A program made the position numbers and the translations under genes. This document shows, in pieces, positions 1 to 8,209 of a stretch of 64,000 nucleotides of DNA; positions within the stretch are counted from its first letter, which is position 1; every line of letters begins with the position of its first letter. This stretch comes from Verrucomicrobiota bacterium (lineage in GTDB: Bacteria; Verrucomicrobiota; Verrucomicrobiia; Limisphaerales; UBA9464), in contig CANGKZ010000007.1 of the NCBI GenBank assembly GCA_947454705.1, forward strand, positions 112,048 through 176,047, given 5' to 3'. The notes below the pieces were generated by a model that was given only the letters and a program-made list of their open reading frames with translations, was not told the origin of the DNA and ran no database searches.

Positions 1-180
1 TGCATGATGGCGCTGCGGGGACAGTGGTTGCCGCCGGAACTTGGGATCGGCGAACCGGATCCAGCCTGCGGATTCCCGATCGTTACTGCTCCCACAGACG
101 CCTCGTTTGAGTACGCGTTGTCGAACTCCTTTGGATTTGGCGGATCCAACGCGAGCCTCGTATTCCGGAGGTTTGCATGA
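1..180 (+). CDS. Beta-ketoacyl-ACP synthase, C-terminal fragment
   Basis: The frame enters from the left edge and stops with TGA at 178-180, so only the last 59 residues are present. They end in SNSFGFGGSNASLVFRR, the conserved Gly-rich C-terminus of KAS I/II (FabB/FabF-type) condensing enzymes, which join malonyl-ACP to a growing acyl chain. The catalytic Cys and His residues would lie outside the window. The stop overlaps the next start as ATGA, implying translational coupling to a second, degenerate ketosynthase. With the ketoreductase and acyl carrier protein that follow, this looks like a specialised lipid or polyene cluster of type II PKS/FAS style rather than the core fab operon. The product is unknown. 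Confidence 0.85.
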   Translation, partial: CMMALRGQWLPPELGIGEPDPACGFPIVTAPTDASFEYALSNSFGFGGSNASLVFRRFA

Positions 181-1196
181 GCCGGATCTTCGTCCACGGA
201 ACCGGTGCCGTTTCGCCTGCGGGATGGGGCGTGGGTTCCATGATGGAAGCGTTGCGGATCGATCGGTGTCCGGTCGCGAGTGAAGTTCCGCGTCCCAATG
301 GCGGGGAACCGCTCCGGGTCAACCGGGTTCCGGTTCCCTCGCCGAAGCCGACGTTTCTGGCGCATCCGCGGATGCGTCGGGCAAGTCCGATCAGTCAGTT
401 TGCCCTTGGAGCCGCGATGGAGGCGGTTGGGGCCGACGTGGCTGCGATTGCATCCGGCGCGGTGCGTCTCGGGATCGTGTTCTGCGCCTTCACGGGAAGC
501 GTGAATTATTCGCGGCGGTTTTATTCCGAGGTGCTGAAGGATCCTGCTGGGGCTAGCCCGCTTCTGTTCACCGAGACGGTGTTCAATGCGCCCGCGTCCC
601 ACCTGGCCACCGTGCTCGGGACAACCGCGTGCACGTACACGCTGGTGGGCGACGATGGGGAATTCATCCAGGCCCTCGCGCTCGCGGCGGAGTGGTTGAC
701 CGAGCATCGGGTGGATGCGTGCCTGGTGGTCGGCGCGGAGGAGTCGGACTGGTTGACGGCGGAGGCGCTGCGGATTTTTTCCCCTGACCGTCGGGCCGCC
801 GAAGGATCGGCTGCACTTTACCTACGACGCGAATCGTCGCCGATCGAGCTCGCGGCGGTGTCCGATCCGTTCCTCTACCTGCACTCGCGCACCCGCGCGC
901 AGGCCGCCGCCCAACTCGCCGCAAGTTTTGAGTCCGCGCGCTCGGAGGATGCATTGCTCTGCGATGGACTCACCGGAAGCCTCAACGACTCGGACGAACG
1001 GGTCGCGTGGGAACGCTGGTCGGGACGGCGCGTGTCAGTGCGTCGAATCCTGGGCGAGGGGTTTGCGGCGAGCGGGGGATGGCAGTCGCTGGCGGCGGTG
1101 GAATCGATCCGCAATTCATCCGCCCAACGCGCCGTGGTCAGTGTGGTTGGCGCGAACCTGCAGGCAGTGGGGGCCGAGTTTCGACGAAACCCCTGA
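177..1196 (+). CDS. Degenerate ketosynthase (chain-length-factor-like)
   Basis: A 339-residue thiolase-fold ketosynthase homologue. The N-terminus (MSRIFVHGTGAVSPAGWG) matches the first strand of KAS proteins. In active enzymes the nucleophile lies in a segment like GPNYSISTACATS. The corresponding stretch here reads ACTYTLVGDDGEF (residues about 151-163), which places Asp at the Cys position. The usual HGTGT and C-terminal His motifs are also absent. A partner that has lost Cys and sits directly downstream of an intact KS is the arrangement of chain-length factors in type II polyketide and aryl-polyene systems. I infer a heterodimer with the upstream KS. The alignment was done by eye, and a KS with unusual spacing is the alternative. 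The start overlaps the upstream stop (ATGA). Confidence 0.7.
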   Translation: MSRIFVHGTGAVSPAGWGVGSMMEALRIDRCPVASEVPRPNGGEPLRVNRVPVPSPKPTFLAHPRMRRASPISQFALGAAMEAVGADVAAIASGAVRLGIVFCAFTGSVNYSRRFYSEVLKDPAGASPLLFTETVFNAPASHLATVLGTTACTYTLVGDDGEFIQALALAAEWLTEHRVDACLVVGAEESDWLTAEALRIFSPDRRAAEGSAALYLRRESSPIELAAVSDPFLYLHSRTRAQAAAQLAASFESARSEDALLCDGLTGSLNDSDERVAWERWSGRRVSVRRILGEGFAASGGWQSLAAVESIRNSSAQRAVVSVVGANLQAVGAEFRRNP

Positions 1197-1250
1197 CCTT
1201 GTTTCACGAGGCATTTCGAGGTTTCATTCCGCCCCGAGGTTATCCAATTC

Positions 1251-1976
1251 ATGCGAGCCATACTCATCACCGGCGGAAACAGCCTCATCGGCCGGGCCAT
1301 CGCGCGCGCGTTGCTGGAGAAGTCGTGCGCGGACCACGTTTGGCTCGGGGTGCGGCAACGTCGCGACGCCGCCGAGCAGCTTTCGGCTGAATTTCCCGGG
1401 AAGGTTCATTTGATCGATCTCGACGTCACCGACAGCACCGCGTGGGCTGCTGCGGTCGCTCGGATCGAACAAACCCACGGGGGAGTATCAGGATTGATCA
1501 ACAACGCCGGGTTTCATACCGACGGCCTTCTGGCCACGATGCCGGCGGAGTCCTGGTCCGATGTTTTGCGGACCAATCTGGATTCGGTTTTTCACGGATG
1601 CCAGGCGGTGCTGCCCTCGATGATTGCCGCCCGGTACGGACGCATCGTGAACATCGCCTCGCTCAGCGCCCTGCTTGCGCCCGCGGGGCAGGCGAACTAT
1701 GCGGCAGCCAAGGCGGGCGTCGTGGCTTTGACCCAATCGCTGGCCAAGGAAATGGCGCGATTGAGCATCACGGTGAACGCGGTCTGTCCGGGCTACATTG
1801 AAACCGAGGCGCTGGCCTCCATGGCCCCGGAACAGCGACGCGCCGCCGCGGCGCAGGTTCCAATGCGGCGCTTCGGACGACCGGAGGAGGTGGCGTCGGC
1901 GGTGGCCTTTCTTGCCAGCCCGGAGGCCAGCTACATCACCGGCGCAACGCTCAAGATCGACGGAGGCATTTTCTAA
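1251..1976 (+). CDS. fabG: 3-oxoacyl-ACP reductase (FabG-type SDR)
   Basis: A 241-residue short-chain dehydrogenase/reductase. It shows a Gly-rich NAD(P) motif (TGGNSLIG, residues 7-14), the NNAG motif, a Ser in NIASLSALL, and a YAAAK catalytic Tyr-Lys pair. The C-terminus ([14 protein letters not shown]) is typical of FabG. It would reduce 3-ketoacyl-ACP produced by the ketosynthase pair. It lies 54 bp after that pair and 5 bp before the acyl carrier protein. Assignment as an ACP-linked reductase, rather than a generic SDR, rests on these neighbours. Several FabG paralogues are usual in such genomes, so this one probably serves the specialised cluster. Confidence 0.85.
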   Translation: MRAILITGGNSLIGRAIARALLEKSCADHVWLGVRQRRDAAEQLSAEFPGKVHLIDLDVTDSTAWAAAVARIEQTHGGVSGLINNAGFHTDGLLATMPAESWSDVLRTNLDSVFHGCQAVLPSMIAARYGRIVNIASLSALLAPAGQANYAAAKAGVVALTQSLAKEMARLSITVNAVCPGYIETEALASMAPEQRRAAAAQVPMRRFGRPEEVASAVAFLASPEASYITGATLKIDGGIF

Positions 1977-1981
1977 TTCCC

Positions 1982-2269
1982 ATGCACTCAGATTCAGAAC
2001 GCGCCGCGCTGATCGCCGAGATCAAGGCCATGCTGGTGGAAACCCTCATGCTGCCGACTCCGGTGGAGGAAATGACCGATGATCAACTGCTCTTCGGCCC
2101 CGCAGGGCTTGGGCTGGATTCGGTCGATGCCCTCCAGTTGGTCGTCGCCCTCGACAAACGCTACGGTGTGAAGATCAGCGACGCCGAGGTGGCGAAACTC
2201 GTGCTGGCGTCCATCGGCTCCATTGCCGACGCCATCCTTCAGAAGCGTTCCAATTCTGGTACGCCCTGA
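1982..2269 (+). CDS. Acyl carrier protein
   Basis: A 95-residue protein with the phosphopantetheine attachment motif GLDSVDALQL. Ser47 would carry the prosthetic arm. The length and all-helical character fit a discrete ACP. It begins 5 bp after the FabG-type gene and closes the visible KS/CLF/KR/ACP operon. Housekeeping AcpP usually has a DSLD motif and lies next to fabF/fabG of the core pathway. The DSVD form and the degenerate KS partner suggest a dedicated ACP. A minus-strand gene follows convergently within 20 bp. Confidence 0.88.
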   Translation: MHSDSERAALIAEIKAMLVETLMLPTPVEEMTDDQLLFGPAGLGLDSVDALQLVVALDKRYGVKISDAEVAKLVLASIGSIADAILQKRSNSGTP

Positions 2270-2286
2270 GAATTGCCGGGGGAAGC

Positions 2287-3573
2287 TCAGCGCAGCTTCC
2301 AGGCGGAAAGCTCGCGGCTGTCGCGAACGTAGAGGATTCCGTCGGAGTAGGCGGGGCTGCTGAAGGTTTTTCCGCAGACCTGGATGCGTCCGAGTTCTTC
2401 GTACTTTTCCGGATTCGCCGAGAGCAGGAGCGCTTCGCCACCGTCGGTGATCGCGAGCAATCGGTTGCCGGAGGCGAAGGTCGCGGTGGTGGCACCGAAT
2501 CCCGGCTGGCTCCAGCGGACTTTTCCAGTCGCTTCCTCCACGCAGATGAAGTTCCGGTTTTCGCCGTGTCCGTAGAGGTTCCCCTTTACCAGAACCGGGG
2601 TGGCGAGGTTGATCTTCACCTGCCGGTTGAACCAGACGTTCTCAGCCTTGAGCGCGCCGGAATCGACTCCTGCGGGGGTAATTCGAAGCGATTGAAGTCC
2701 GGTGGTGTGGCTGGAGAACAGAACGGTGTCGCCATCGAGGATCGGCGTCAGCACGTTGCGATTCGCACCGGTCTTGAAGGGCACGCGCCAAAGGACGGAT
2801 CCGTCCGACGTGCCCAGGGAGAGCAATCCATCACAGGTCGCGCTGATCACCTGGCGCTTGCCCGCCAGGGTGCCGAGCATCAGGGAGGAGTAGGTGGTCA
2901 GGTCGTTCTGGGATTTCCAGATCAGCTTTCCGGTCCGCTTGTCGAAAGCGCCGATGCAGGCGCCGTCGGCGCTGCCGATCTGGATGAAGATCCGGTCGCC
3001 ATCCACGATGGGGGCTCCGGAGTTTCCGCGACGGCTGGCCGCGCCCGGGCCTCCGGATTTGTCCTCAACCCACTGCATGCCGTAGTCCTTGAAGTTGAAA
3101 CGCCACTTCAGGGAACCGTCAGAAACTGCGAGGCAGCGAAATTCGCCCCGACAGGTTTGATAATAAACGAGGTCGCCATCCACCAGCGGAGTGCAGCGCG
3201 GGCCGGGTTCGAATTCGTCGGTGTAGGCGTCTCCAATGTCGACCTTCCAGAGCGTGGATCCGGTGTTTCGATCCAGGCAGCGGGCGGTTTCCTGCGTGCC
3301 GGATTCTTCGAAGAGGAAGAGCCGTTTGCCTGCCACGACCGGACTCGCATAGGCGTGTCCCACAGGCTGGCGCCAGAGCGGGGCGGCCTGGGCGGGGAAC
3401 TGATCGGGAAGGGGATCTGCAGTTATGCCATCGCGTGCAATCCCGCGCCATTGCGGCCAGTCGGCGGCGAGGGACTTCTCGCTCAGCCCCGTCGATCCGA
3501 CAAAAATCGCGGCAGCGAGAAGCGGGAGGGAAACGCGCACCGACGGCGCGTGGGAATTCCGAAGGTGCGTCAT
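2287..3573 (-). CDS. PQQ-like beta-propeller protein (BamB-like)
   Basis: A 428-residue secreted protein. It has an N-terminal hydrophobic signal segment (about residues 12-36, ending before ADWPQWRG) followed by several WD/PQQ-type blades with recurring W-K/R and DG-x-(I/L) elements, for example GSTLWKVDIGD and GKLIWKSQNDL. The DWPQWRG opening is common in PVC-group PQQ-repeat proteins annotated as BamB-like. No lipobox is visible, unlike Escherichia coli BamB. It lies 24 bp downstream of an LptE-like and a BamD-like gene on the same strand. This supports a role in outer-membrane assembly, but the domain alone does not prove it. A periplasmic propeller of other function is possible. Confidence 0.75.
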   Translation of the reverse strand: MTHLRNSHAPSVRVSLPLLAAAIFVGSTGLSEKSLAADWPQWRGIARDGITADPLPDQFPAQAAPLWRQPVGHAYASPVVAGKRLFLFEESGTQETARCLDRNTGSTLWKVDIGDAYTDEFEPGPRCTPLVDGDLVYYQTCRGEFRCLAVSDGSLKWRFNFKDYGMQWVEDKSGGPGAASRRGNSGAPIVDGDRIFIQIGSADGACIGAFDKRTGKLIWKSQNDLTTYSSLMLGTLAGKRQVISATCDGLLSLGTSDGSVLWRVPFKTGANRNVLTPILDGDTVLFSSHTTGLQSLRITPAGVDSGALKAENVWFNRQVKINLATPVLVKGNLYGHGENRNFICVEEATGKVRWSQPGFGATTATFASGNRLLAITDGGEALLLSANPEKYEELGRIQVCGKTFSSPAYSDGILYVRDSRELSAWKLR

Positions 3574-3597
3574 AGAATGAACCTTCCGACGCAGCGA

Positions 3598-4140
3598 CTA
3601 CCAGCTGCCATCAACCAAATAACCGGTGACCTTGCGTGCCAGATCCTCGGCCACCAGGGGGGCGATCTGACGCTCGGCGCTGGAGAGATCTGCTGTGTTT
3701 TGCACGGTGGAACGGCCAATCACGTCGCGCTCGAACAGCACTTTTCCAGACCCGCGCTCTACGGCCCGGACGTGAGCGGTGAGTTTGATGTCGTAGTCAC
3801 GGGTCGTAACGATGTCGTTGGGTTTGAAGCTCAACGGCACCCGTTCGAACTGCGTGAGTTCGCCCGTGATGACGACGTCCGCGGCTCCATCGGTGGCCAA
3901 CTTGAACGTGCCGTCCTGCTGAACGCGTTTGCGAAGGGCCTGGGCTACGGGCTCTGAAAGCCGTGGCTCCAGAGTGTGGTTCGGGAACAGCAGCACCTCG
4001 ACGGAGCGGGAACCGGCGGTCATCCCGTTGGTCGGACCCACCTGATAGCCGGCACATCCGGAGAACAGAAGTGCAACGGCTGCGATGGTGGGAGCGACGA
4101 GCGATCGCATCCAACGTTCCTGGGATTCGACGCGATTCAT
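3598..4140 (-). CDS. lptE: LPS-assembly lipoprotein LptE-like
   Basis: A 180-residue lipoprotein. The N-terminus has a hydrophobic stretch and the lipobox LFSGC with Cys29, followed by AGYQVGP, which is typical of LptE family proteins (the outer-membrane partner of the LptD translocon). The body contains the VLLFPNHTLEPRLSEPVAQAL element and alternating strands. The ATG at 4140 overlaps the stop of the upstream BamD-like gene (ATGA). An internal Met (residue 11) would give a more classical signal peptide, but overlap favours the longer start or coupling. With BamD and a BamB-like propeller it forms an envelope-biogenesis operon. Confidence 0.8.
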   Translation of the reverse strand: MNRVESQERWMRSLVAPTIAAVALLFSGCAGYQVGPTNGMTAGSRSVEVLLFPNHTLEPRLSEPVAQALRKRVQQDGTFKLATDGAADVVITGELTQFERVPLSFKPNDIVTTRDYDIKLTAHVRAVERGSGKVLFERDVIGRSTVQNTADLSSAERQIAPLVAEDLARKVTGYLVDGSW

Positions 4141-5213
4141 TTCTTGCGGGCGGGCTCAGCGGGAGGGGCGTTGGTGGCTGCAGCCTTGGTCGCCGCGCGG
4201 AGGTTCTTCTCGTACTCGACGATCTTCAGGCGCTGCGCCTCGGCGCGGGGCTTGAGCAGTTCGATGCGTTCACGCGCGGTCGCGGCGAACGGGGAGTTCG
4301 GGTCTTTCACGAGGACTTCGTTGTAATACACGAGAGCACCCTGCCAGCGCTTGTAGCGTTCGTAGAAACGGGCGGTCTCGTACGCTCCGCGCGCCTGTTC
4401 GGTGCGCAGGCTGGAGATCACCTTGACGGTCTCGGGAATGCGCTTGTCGTCCGGATACAACGCGGCGAGATCCTGGAAGTCGTCGATGGCCGCCTTTGCA
4501 ATGGACTGATCATACTCGGCGCGCTTGGCCTGCTTTTCCCAGGCTTTGCCGGCGCGATACAGCGCATCGGCCGCCACTGCGGGACGATCGTGATAGCGGT
4601 CCGCCGCCTTTTCATAGGCCTTCACTGCGAGCGGGTAGTTCTTCTGCTTTTCGCGGGCGGTGCCGATGTTCATCTGCGCCAGCGGACCGGTGGGGTTGAA
4701 CGGACCGTTGCGAACCACCTGATCAAACAGCGTTGCCGTGCGATCCATGGAGGGGAAGAAGGGGATGTAGCCCCAGAGCTTGAACCATTGTCCGCCGAGG
4801 TAACGGCTGGCGATGGCGTACTGGCGCTGCATGACTTCTTCGTAGTTCGGCAGCTTCGGGTACTTCAGGAGTGCGATCTGGTATTCCTTGAAGGCGCGTT
4901 CATCCATCTTGCGAGCTTCGAAGCAGCGTCCGATGAGGTACTGGGCCGGGCCTGCGGAATCGGAGAACTTCCACACCTTGACCACGCGGCGCGCGGCCTT
5001 GAGGGCCAGGCGGTACTGGTGCTTGTCGAACGCTTCCTGCGCGACCTGGAGCTGCTCCTTGGCGCGTTTGCGGACCCACTTGGCGCTGTCGGTGCCGACG
5101 GGTTCGTAGGTCCAGCCCTCTCCAGGGCGGTAAATGATGGGGGCCGGGCACCGGTTCGTGAAGGCGAAGAGACACGCGATCACGAGGGCGACGCGGAAGA
5201 GCCGTCGATACAT
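4137..5213 (-). CDS. bamD: BamD-like TPR protein
   Basis: A 358-residue protein with an N-terminal signal segment (residues 1-22) and repeated tetratricopeptide helices. Examples are AQEAFDKHQYRLALKAARR, a repeat around AYEKAADRYHDRPAV, and GALVYYNEVLVKDPNSPFA. The last segment matches the BamD/YfiO pattern in which periodic A-Y/F and P-x-S motifs organise TPRs. BamD is the essential lipoprotein of the BAM complex that inserts beta-barrels. Here the Cys at the signal end (FTNRC) is not a canonical lipobox, so lipidation is uncertain. The C-terminal tail is Ala/Pro/Lys-rich. It is first in a three-gene minus-strand operon and overlaps lptE. Confidence 0.75.
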   Translation of the reverse strand: MYRRLFRVALVIACLFAFTNRCPAPIIYRPGEGWTYEPVGTDSAKWVRKRAKEQLQVAQEAFDKHQYRLALKAARRVVKVWKFSDSAGPAQYLIGRCFEARKMDERAFKEYQIALLKYPKLPNYEEVMQRQYAIASRYLGGQWFKLWGYIPFFPSMDRTATLFDQVVRNGPFNPTGPLAQMNIGTAREKQKNYPLAVKAYEKAADRYHDRPAVAADALYRAGKAWEKQAKRAEYDQSIAKAAIDDFQDLAALYPDDKRIPETVKVISSLRTEQARGAYETARFYERYKRWQGALVYYNEVLVKDPNSPFAATARERIELLKPRAEAQRLKIVEYEKNLRAATKAAATNAPPAEPARKK

Positions 5214-5352
5214 GGCCGGTCAGCCTAGAGAGGAAGGGGTTCAAGTCAAGAAACGCGCCCGACAGGATCCCATTTGATTTCATCCCCTTCATTCCTGGCC
5301 CGCCTTCGATTTTCCGCGTGCGTTGCTCCAGCACCCTGCATAGGTTTCTCTT

Positions 5353-6741
5353 ATGTTCATCTGGTTGCTCCTCCTCGTGCTCGTCGGCGGGTTTGCCGCC
5401 CTAGGATTTCAGACCGGGGCCATCCGGGCCGGGGTATCGCTCATCGGTGCCATTTTGGGTCTGGTGCTCGCTTCGACGCTCGGGGCCTTGATGACCCCCT
5501 TGTTCAATTCGGCCGGCCCCATTCTTCAGCAGGCCCTGCCCGCGGTTGCCGGGTTCACGGTGGTCTGGTTGATTGGCTTCGGCCTCGGGTTTGCCGCCCA
5601 CCGCCCGGTGGAGCTCCACTTCAAGTACAAGGAAGACGACGCGACGCGCGCCGGATTTGAACGCATGAACAAGTCGCTTGGGTTGTTCGTGGGCCTTCTG
5701 ACGGGTGTGATTTTGTTCCTCGCCGCCGGCAAGCCGATTTACTCCCGCGGATACATTACCACCCAGCTGGCTGCCGAGGCCGGTGAACCGGGCGCGATTG
5801 GTTATTTGAACTCCCTCCGGACTGACATGGCCTCCACCGGTTGGGACAAGGTCTTCGCCTCACTCGATCGCACCCCCGCGCAAGACTACGCGATTGCCGA
5901 TCTGCTCGGTCTCATCCACGCCAACCCGCTCCTTCAGGGCCGCGTCCAGAGCTATCCTCCGTTTCTTTCCGTGGGCGAGCGCTCCGAATTCAGCGACCTC
6001 GGAGCTGATGCCGAGTTTCAAAAATTGCTTCAGGACAAGGCCGGTTTTACGGCGATTTACACCCATCCCAAGACCCAGGGCATCCTTCACAATGACGAGT
6101 CCAAGACCGTCCTTCTGAAGACCGACATCCAGGACTTCCGTAAGTATCTTGAGACCGGCAAGTCTCCTCGCTACGACGACGAGAAGCTGCTGGGCCGCTG
6201 GCGCGCCGATGTGACGGCCACGATTACCGACGCCCGTCGCAAGCGTACCACGCTTTCCCCGGTGGAATTGAAGGCGCTGCGAATGACTCTCAACGCGATG
6301 CTCAAGCAGGCCACCCTGACTGCCTATCCCGAAGGCAACTTCGTGGTGAAGGTTCCGCCTCCTCCCGCTCCTCCCAAGCCTGCGGAAAACGCCGACGCCG
6401 CTCCCGCCGCCCCGGCACCGAACGCGGCCATGATTGCCCGCTACGGACGCCAGATGGCTCAGCCTCAGGGTGGAGCTCCGGTCGCCGCTCGTCCCGCGCC
6501 TCCACAGGATCCCTTGGCGATTGCCAAGAAGCTGTTCGCGGACGCCTCCGGCAAGCCGGCGAAGTCCCTGCCCGAACTGGCCAGGGAAGGGACCTGGGTT
6601 CGGTCGGCCGACAAGTATGTCCTGACCTCCAAGAAGAGCGGTTCGGACGAAGTCCACGAGGCCAGCATTTCCGAAGCAGGCCGGCTCGCGATTCCGTTGC
6701 CGGAATTGAAGCTCACCCTGTTCTTCGTCCGCTCCATCTGA
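5353..6741 (+). CDS. CvpA-family-like membrane protein
   Basis: A 462-residue protein with about four N-terminal transmembrane helices (residues ~2-19, 25-47, 59-83, 107-125). The early Gly-rich helix pattern GFQTGAIRAGVSLIGAILG is characteristic of CvpA-like proteins. It continues into a long soluble region with a Pro/Ala-rich linker (about residues 330-390). CvpA proteins are inner-membrane proteins linked to colicin V production and envelope homeostasis; their biochemical role is unclear. The soluble extension is much longer than E. coli CvpA (about 160 residues) and I do not recognise it. The gene stands alone and is followed by a good intrinsic terminator. Confidence 0.6.
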   Translation: MFIWLLLLVLVGGFAALGFQTGAIRAGVSLIGAILGLVLASTLGALMTPLFNSAGPILQQALPAVAGFTVVWLIGFGLGFAAHRPVELHFKYKEDDATRAGFERMNKSLGLFVGLLTGVILFLAAGKPIYSRGYITTQLAAEAGEPGAIGYLNSLRTDMASTGWDKVFASLDRTPAQDYAIADLLGLIHANPLLQGRVQSYPPFLSVGERSEFSDLGADAEFQKLLQDKAGFTAIYTHPKTQGILHNDESKTVLLKTDIQDFRKYLETGKSPRYDDEKLLGRWRADVTATITDARRKRTTLSPVELKALRMTLNAMLKQATLTAYPEGNFVVKVPPPPAPPKPAENADAAPAAPAPNAAMIARYGRQMAQPQGGAPVAARPAPPQDPLAIAKKLFADASGKPAKSLPELAREGTWVRSADKYVLTSKKSGSDEVHEASISEAGRLAIPLPELKLTLFFVRSI

Positions 6742-6777
6742 GGCGAGCCGCCGAACGGCCTGATTTCTAAAACCAAG

Positions 6778-6819
6778 CGGGGTCGATGATTCACTTCATC
6801 GATCCCGTTTTTGTTTTTG
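6778..6819 (+). terminator. Rho-independent terminator after CvpA-like gene
   Basis: Arms at 6778-6789 and 6796-6807 form a 12-bp stem with one G-T wobble and a 6-nt loop. A T-rich run interrupted by one G follows. It sits 37 bp after the CvpA-like stop and is oriented to end that transcript. Confidence 0.85.
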
Positions 6820-6951
6820 GAGGAGCGGTTTCGCGCGAAGAGAAGGGGCGAGAAGTGCCCCGTGCCATGCGGAAAGCCCTTTGAGTGCGTTTGAGGAAGC
6901 GCAACCGCGGACCCTGCACGGGCACTCGCGCCAAGTCACCTGGACCCGAGA

Positions 6952-7563
6952 CTACTCCCGCTGGAAGACGAACCGGGGCTGAGAAGTTTGCAGCGACTGA
7001 ACCGTCGGAGGGGCAAATAGAGCGGCCGGGGCCACTTCGGCTCCCCCTTCGATGGTGGTCGTGGTGGTGGCGTACTGGACCGGCGTGAAACTGGCAGGGT
7101 AAGCTGCGGAGCGGACCATCGGGCGTGCGGAGTCGCCCGCCAACGAGACTGTGCTCCGGAAATGGGCATCGACCGAGGCAGTCGCCACGCCGGCGAGGCC
7201 CAGGGCTTTTTCGGCATTGGAACCTGAGGTCGCCGGAAGCTGAAGCGCAGCGAAGTGAGCCTGCTCATCCTCCGGGGAGGGTTGAAGCGATTGGTAGGCC
7301 GCGACGCCGGTGATTCCGATGCCAACCACCAGCAGAGTGTTGGCCCCCGCCATTCCGCGCTGCCAGCTGATGGGGGCAAGAAGGGCAGACCACCATTTGC
7401 CGGCTTCGGATTGGGACTGCGCCAAGGCGTCGGCCTCGATTCGGGCAATCACCTTCGCGGAAAATCCATTGAAATACCCCGGGGGCGGCACTTCGTGCTT
7501 CTTGAGACGCAGTAAGTGGGCGACTTCCGGGAAGGACTCAGAGGGTTCGCGGTTTTCGCTCAT
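6952..7563 (-). CDS. Putative anti-sigma factor (single-pass membrane protein)
   Basis: A 203-residue protein encoded 10 bp downstream of an ECF sigma factor, the usual place for an anti-sigma factor. The N-terminal cytoplasmic part (residues 1-70) contains LLRLKKHEVPPPGYF. One transmembrane helix follows (about 71-90, MAGANTLLVVGIGITGVAAY) and then a low-complexity exported tail. The HxxxCxxC zinc anti-sigma motif is absent, so this is not a ZAS protein. Function is inferred from position and topology. The tail does not resemble a known sensor domain. Confidence 0.6.
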   Translation of the reverse strand: MSENREPSESFPEVAHLLRLKKHEVPPPGYFNGFSAKVIARIEADALAQSQSEAGKWWSALLAPISWQRGMAGANTLLVVGIGITGVAAYQSLQPSPEDEQAHFAALQLPATSGSNAEKALGLAGVATASVDAHFRSTVSLAGDSARPMVRSAAYPASFTPVQYATTTTTIEGGAEVAPAALFAPPTVQSLQTSQPRFVFQRE

Positions 7564-7573
7564 GCTTGTTTCT

Positions 7574-8200
7574 TCACTTCAAGAATTCAGACAACCAAGC
7601 CTGCAACTGCTGTCGGGCGTAGAACAACCGACTTCGGATCGTACCGGGGTTGCAGCCGACAATCTTCGCAATTTCGTCGTGTTGCAAGCCTTGCACGTCG
7701 TGCAGAACGACCACTGTTCTGTGTTCCTCCGACAGCTTGAGGAGGGACTCGTTCAATCTTTTTTGAAGCTCGCCGAGATCGACGTCGCGCCTCGGGGTGC
7801 GGTTTGAGATCAATGCCACCAGATCCGGATCGTGCTCCACCTGGGTGTCCAGATCGTTGAGGCTTAAATGCGGAGTCCGGTTCCTGCGTGTTTTCAGGTG
7901 ATTCAGGCAGGAATTGTACGCCACCCGGTAAATCCACGTGTAGAAGCTCGAATCGCCCTTGAAACTGCCGAGAGCCTTCCAGCCCTTGATGAAGGCATCC
8001 TGGGCGAGATCATTGGCGTCCTCGTGGTTTGAAGTGAGGTGGTAGCAGAGCCCGTAGATCCGCTGCTGGTGTCGCTGGATCAGTTCGTCGTAGGCAGAAA
8101 GGTCGCCCGCCTTGGCGCGCATCACCAACGGGCGGTCATCCAGCGCATCCGGAGCAGCGGGCACCGGCTCCGGGCCGGAGGGCGGATGCGGTTCCTTCAC
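7574..8200 (-). CDS. ECF-type RNA polymerase sigma factor
   Basis: A 208-residue sigma-70-family factor. Region 2 includes YDELIQRHQQRIYGLCYHL, the DLAQDAFIKGWKAL segment and FYTWIYRVAYN, which contact core polymerase and the -10 element. Region 4 has EHRTVVVLHDVQGLQHDEIA and a GTIRSRLFYARQQL helix for -35 recognition. The absence of region 3 and the length fit the RpoE-like ECF class. It follows ispB by 9 bp and precedes the putative membrane anti-sigma gene by 10 bp, so all three are likely co-transcribed. The inducing signal cannot be deduced. Confidence 0.9.
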   Translation of the reverse strand: MKEPHPPSGPEPVPAAPDALDDRPLVMRAKAGDLSAYDELIQRHQQRIYGLCYHLTSNHEDANDLAQDAFIKGWKALGSFKGDSSFYTWIYRVAYNSCLNHLKTRRNRTPHLSLNDLDTQVEHDPDLVALISNRTPRRDVDLGELQKRLNESLLKLSEEHRTVVVLHDVQGLQHDEIAKIVGCNPGTIRSRLFYARQQLQAWLSEFLK

Positions 8201-8209
8201 GGGCCTGGG

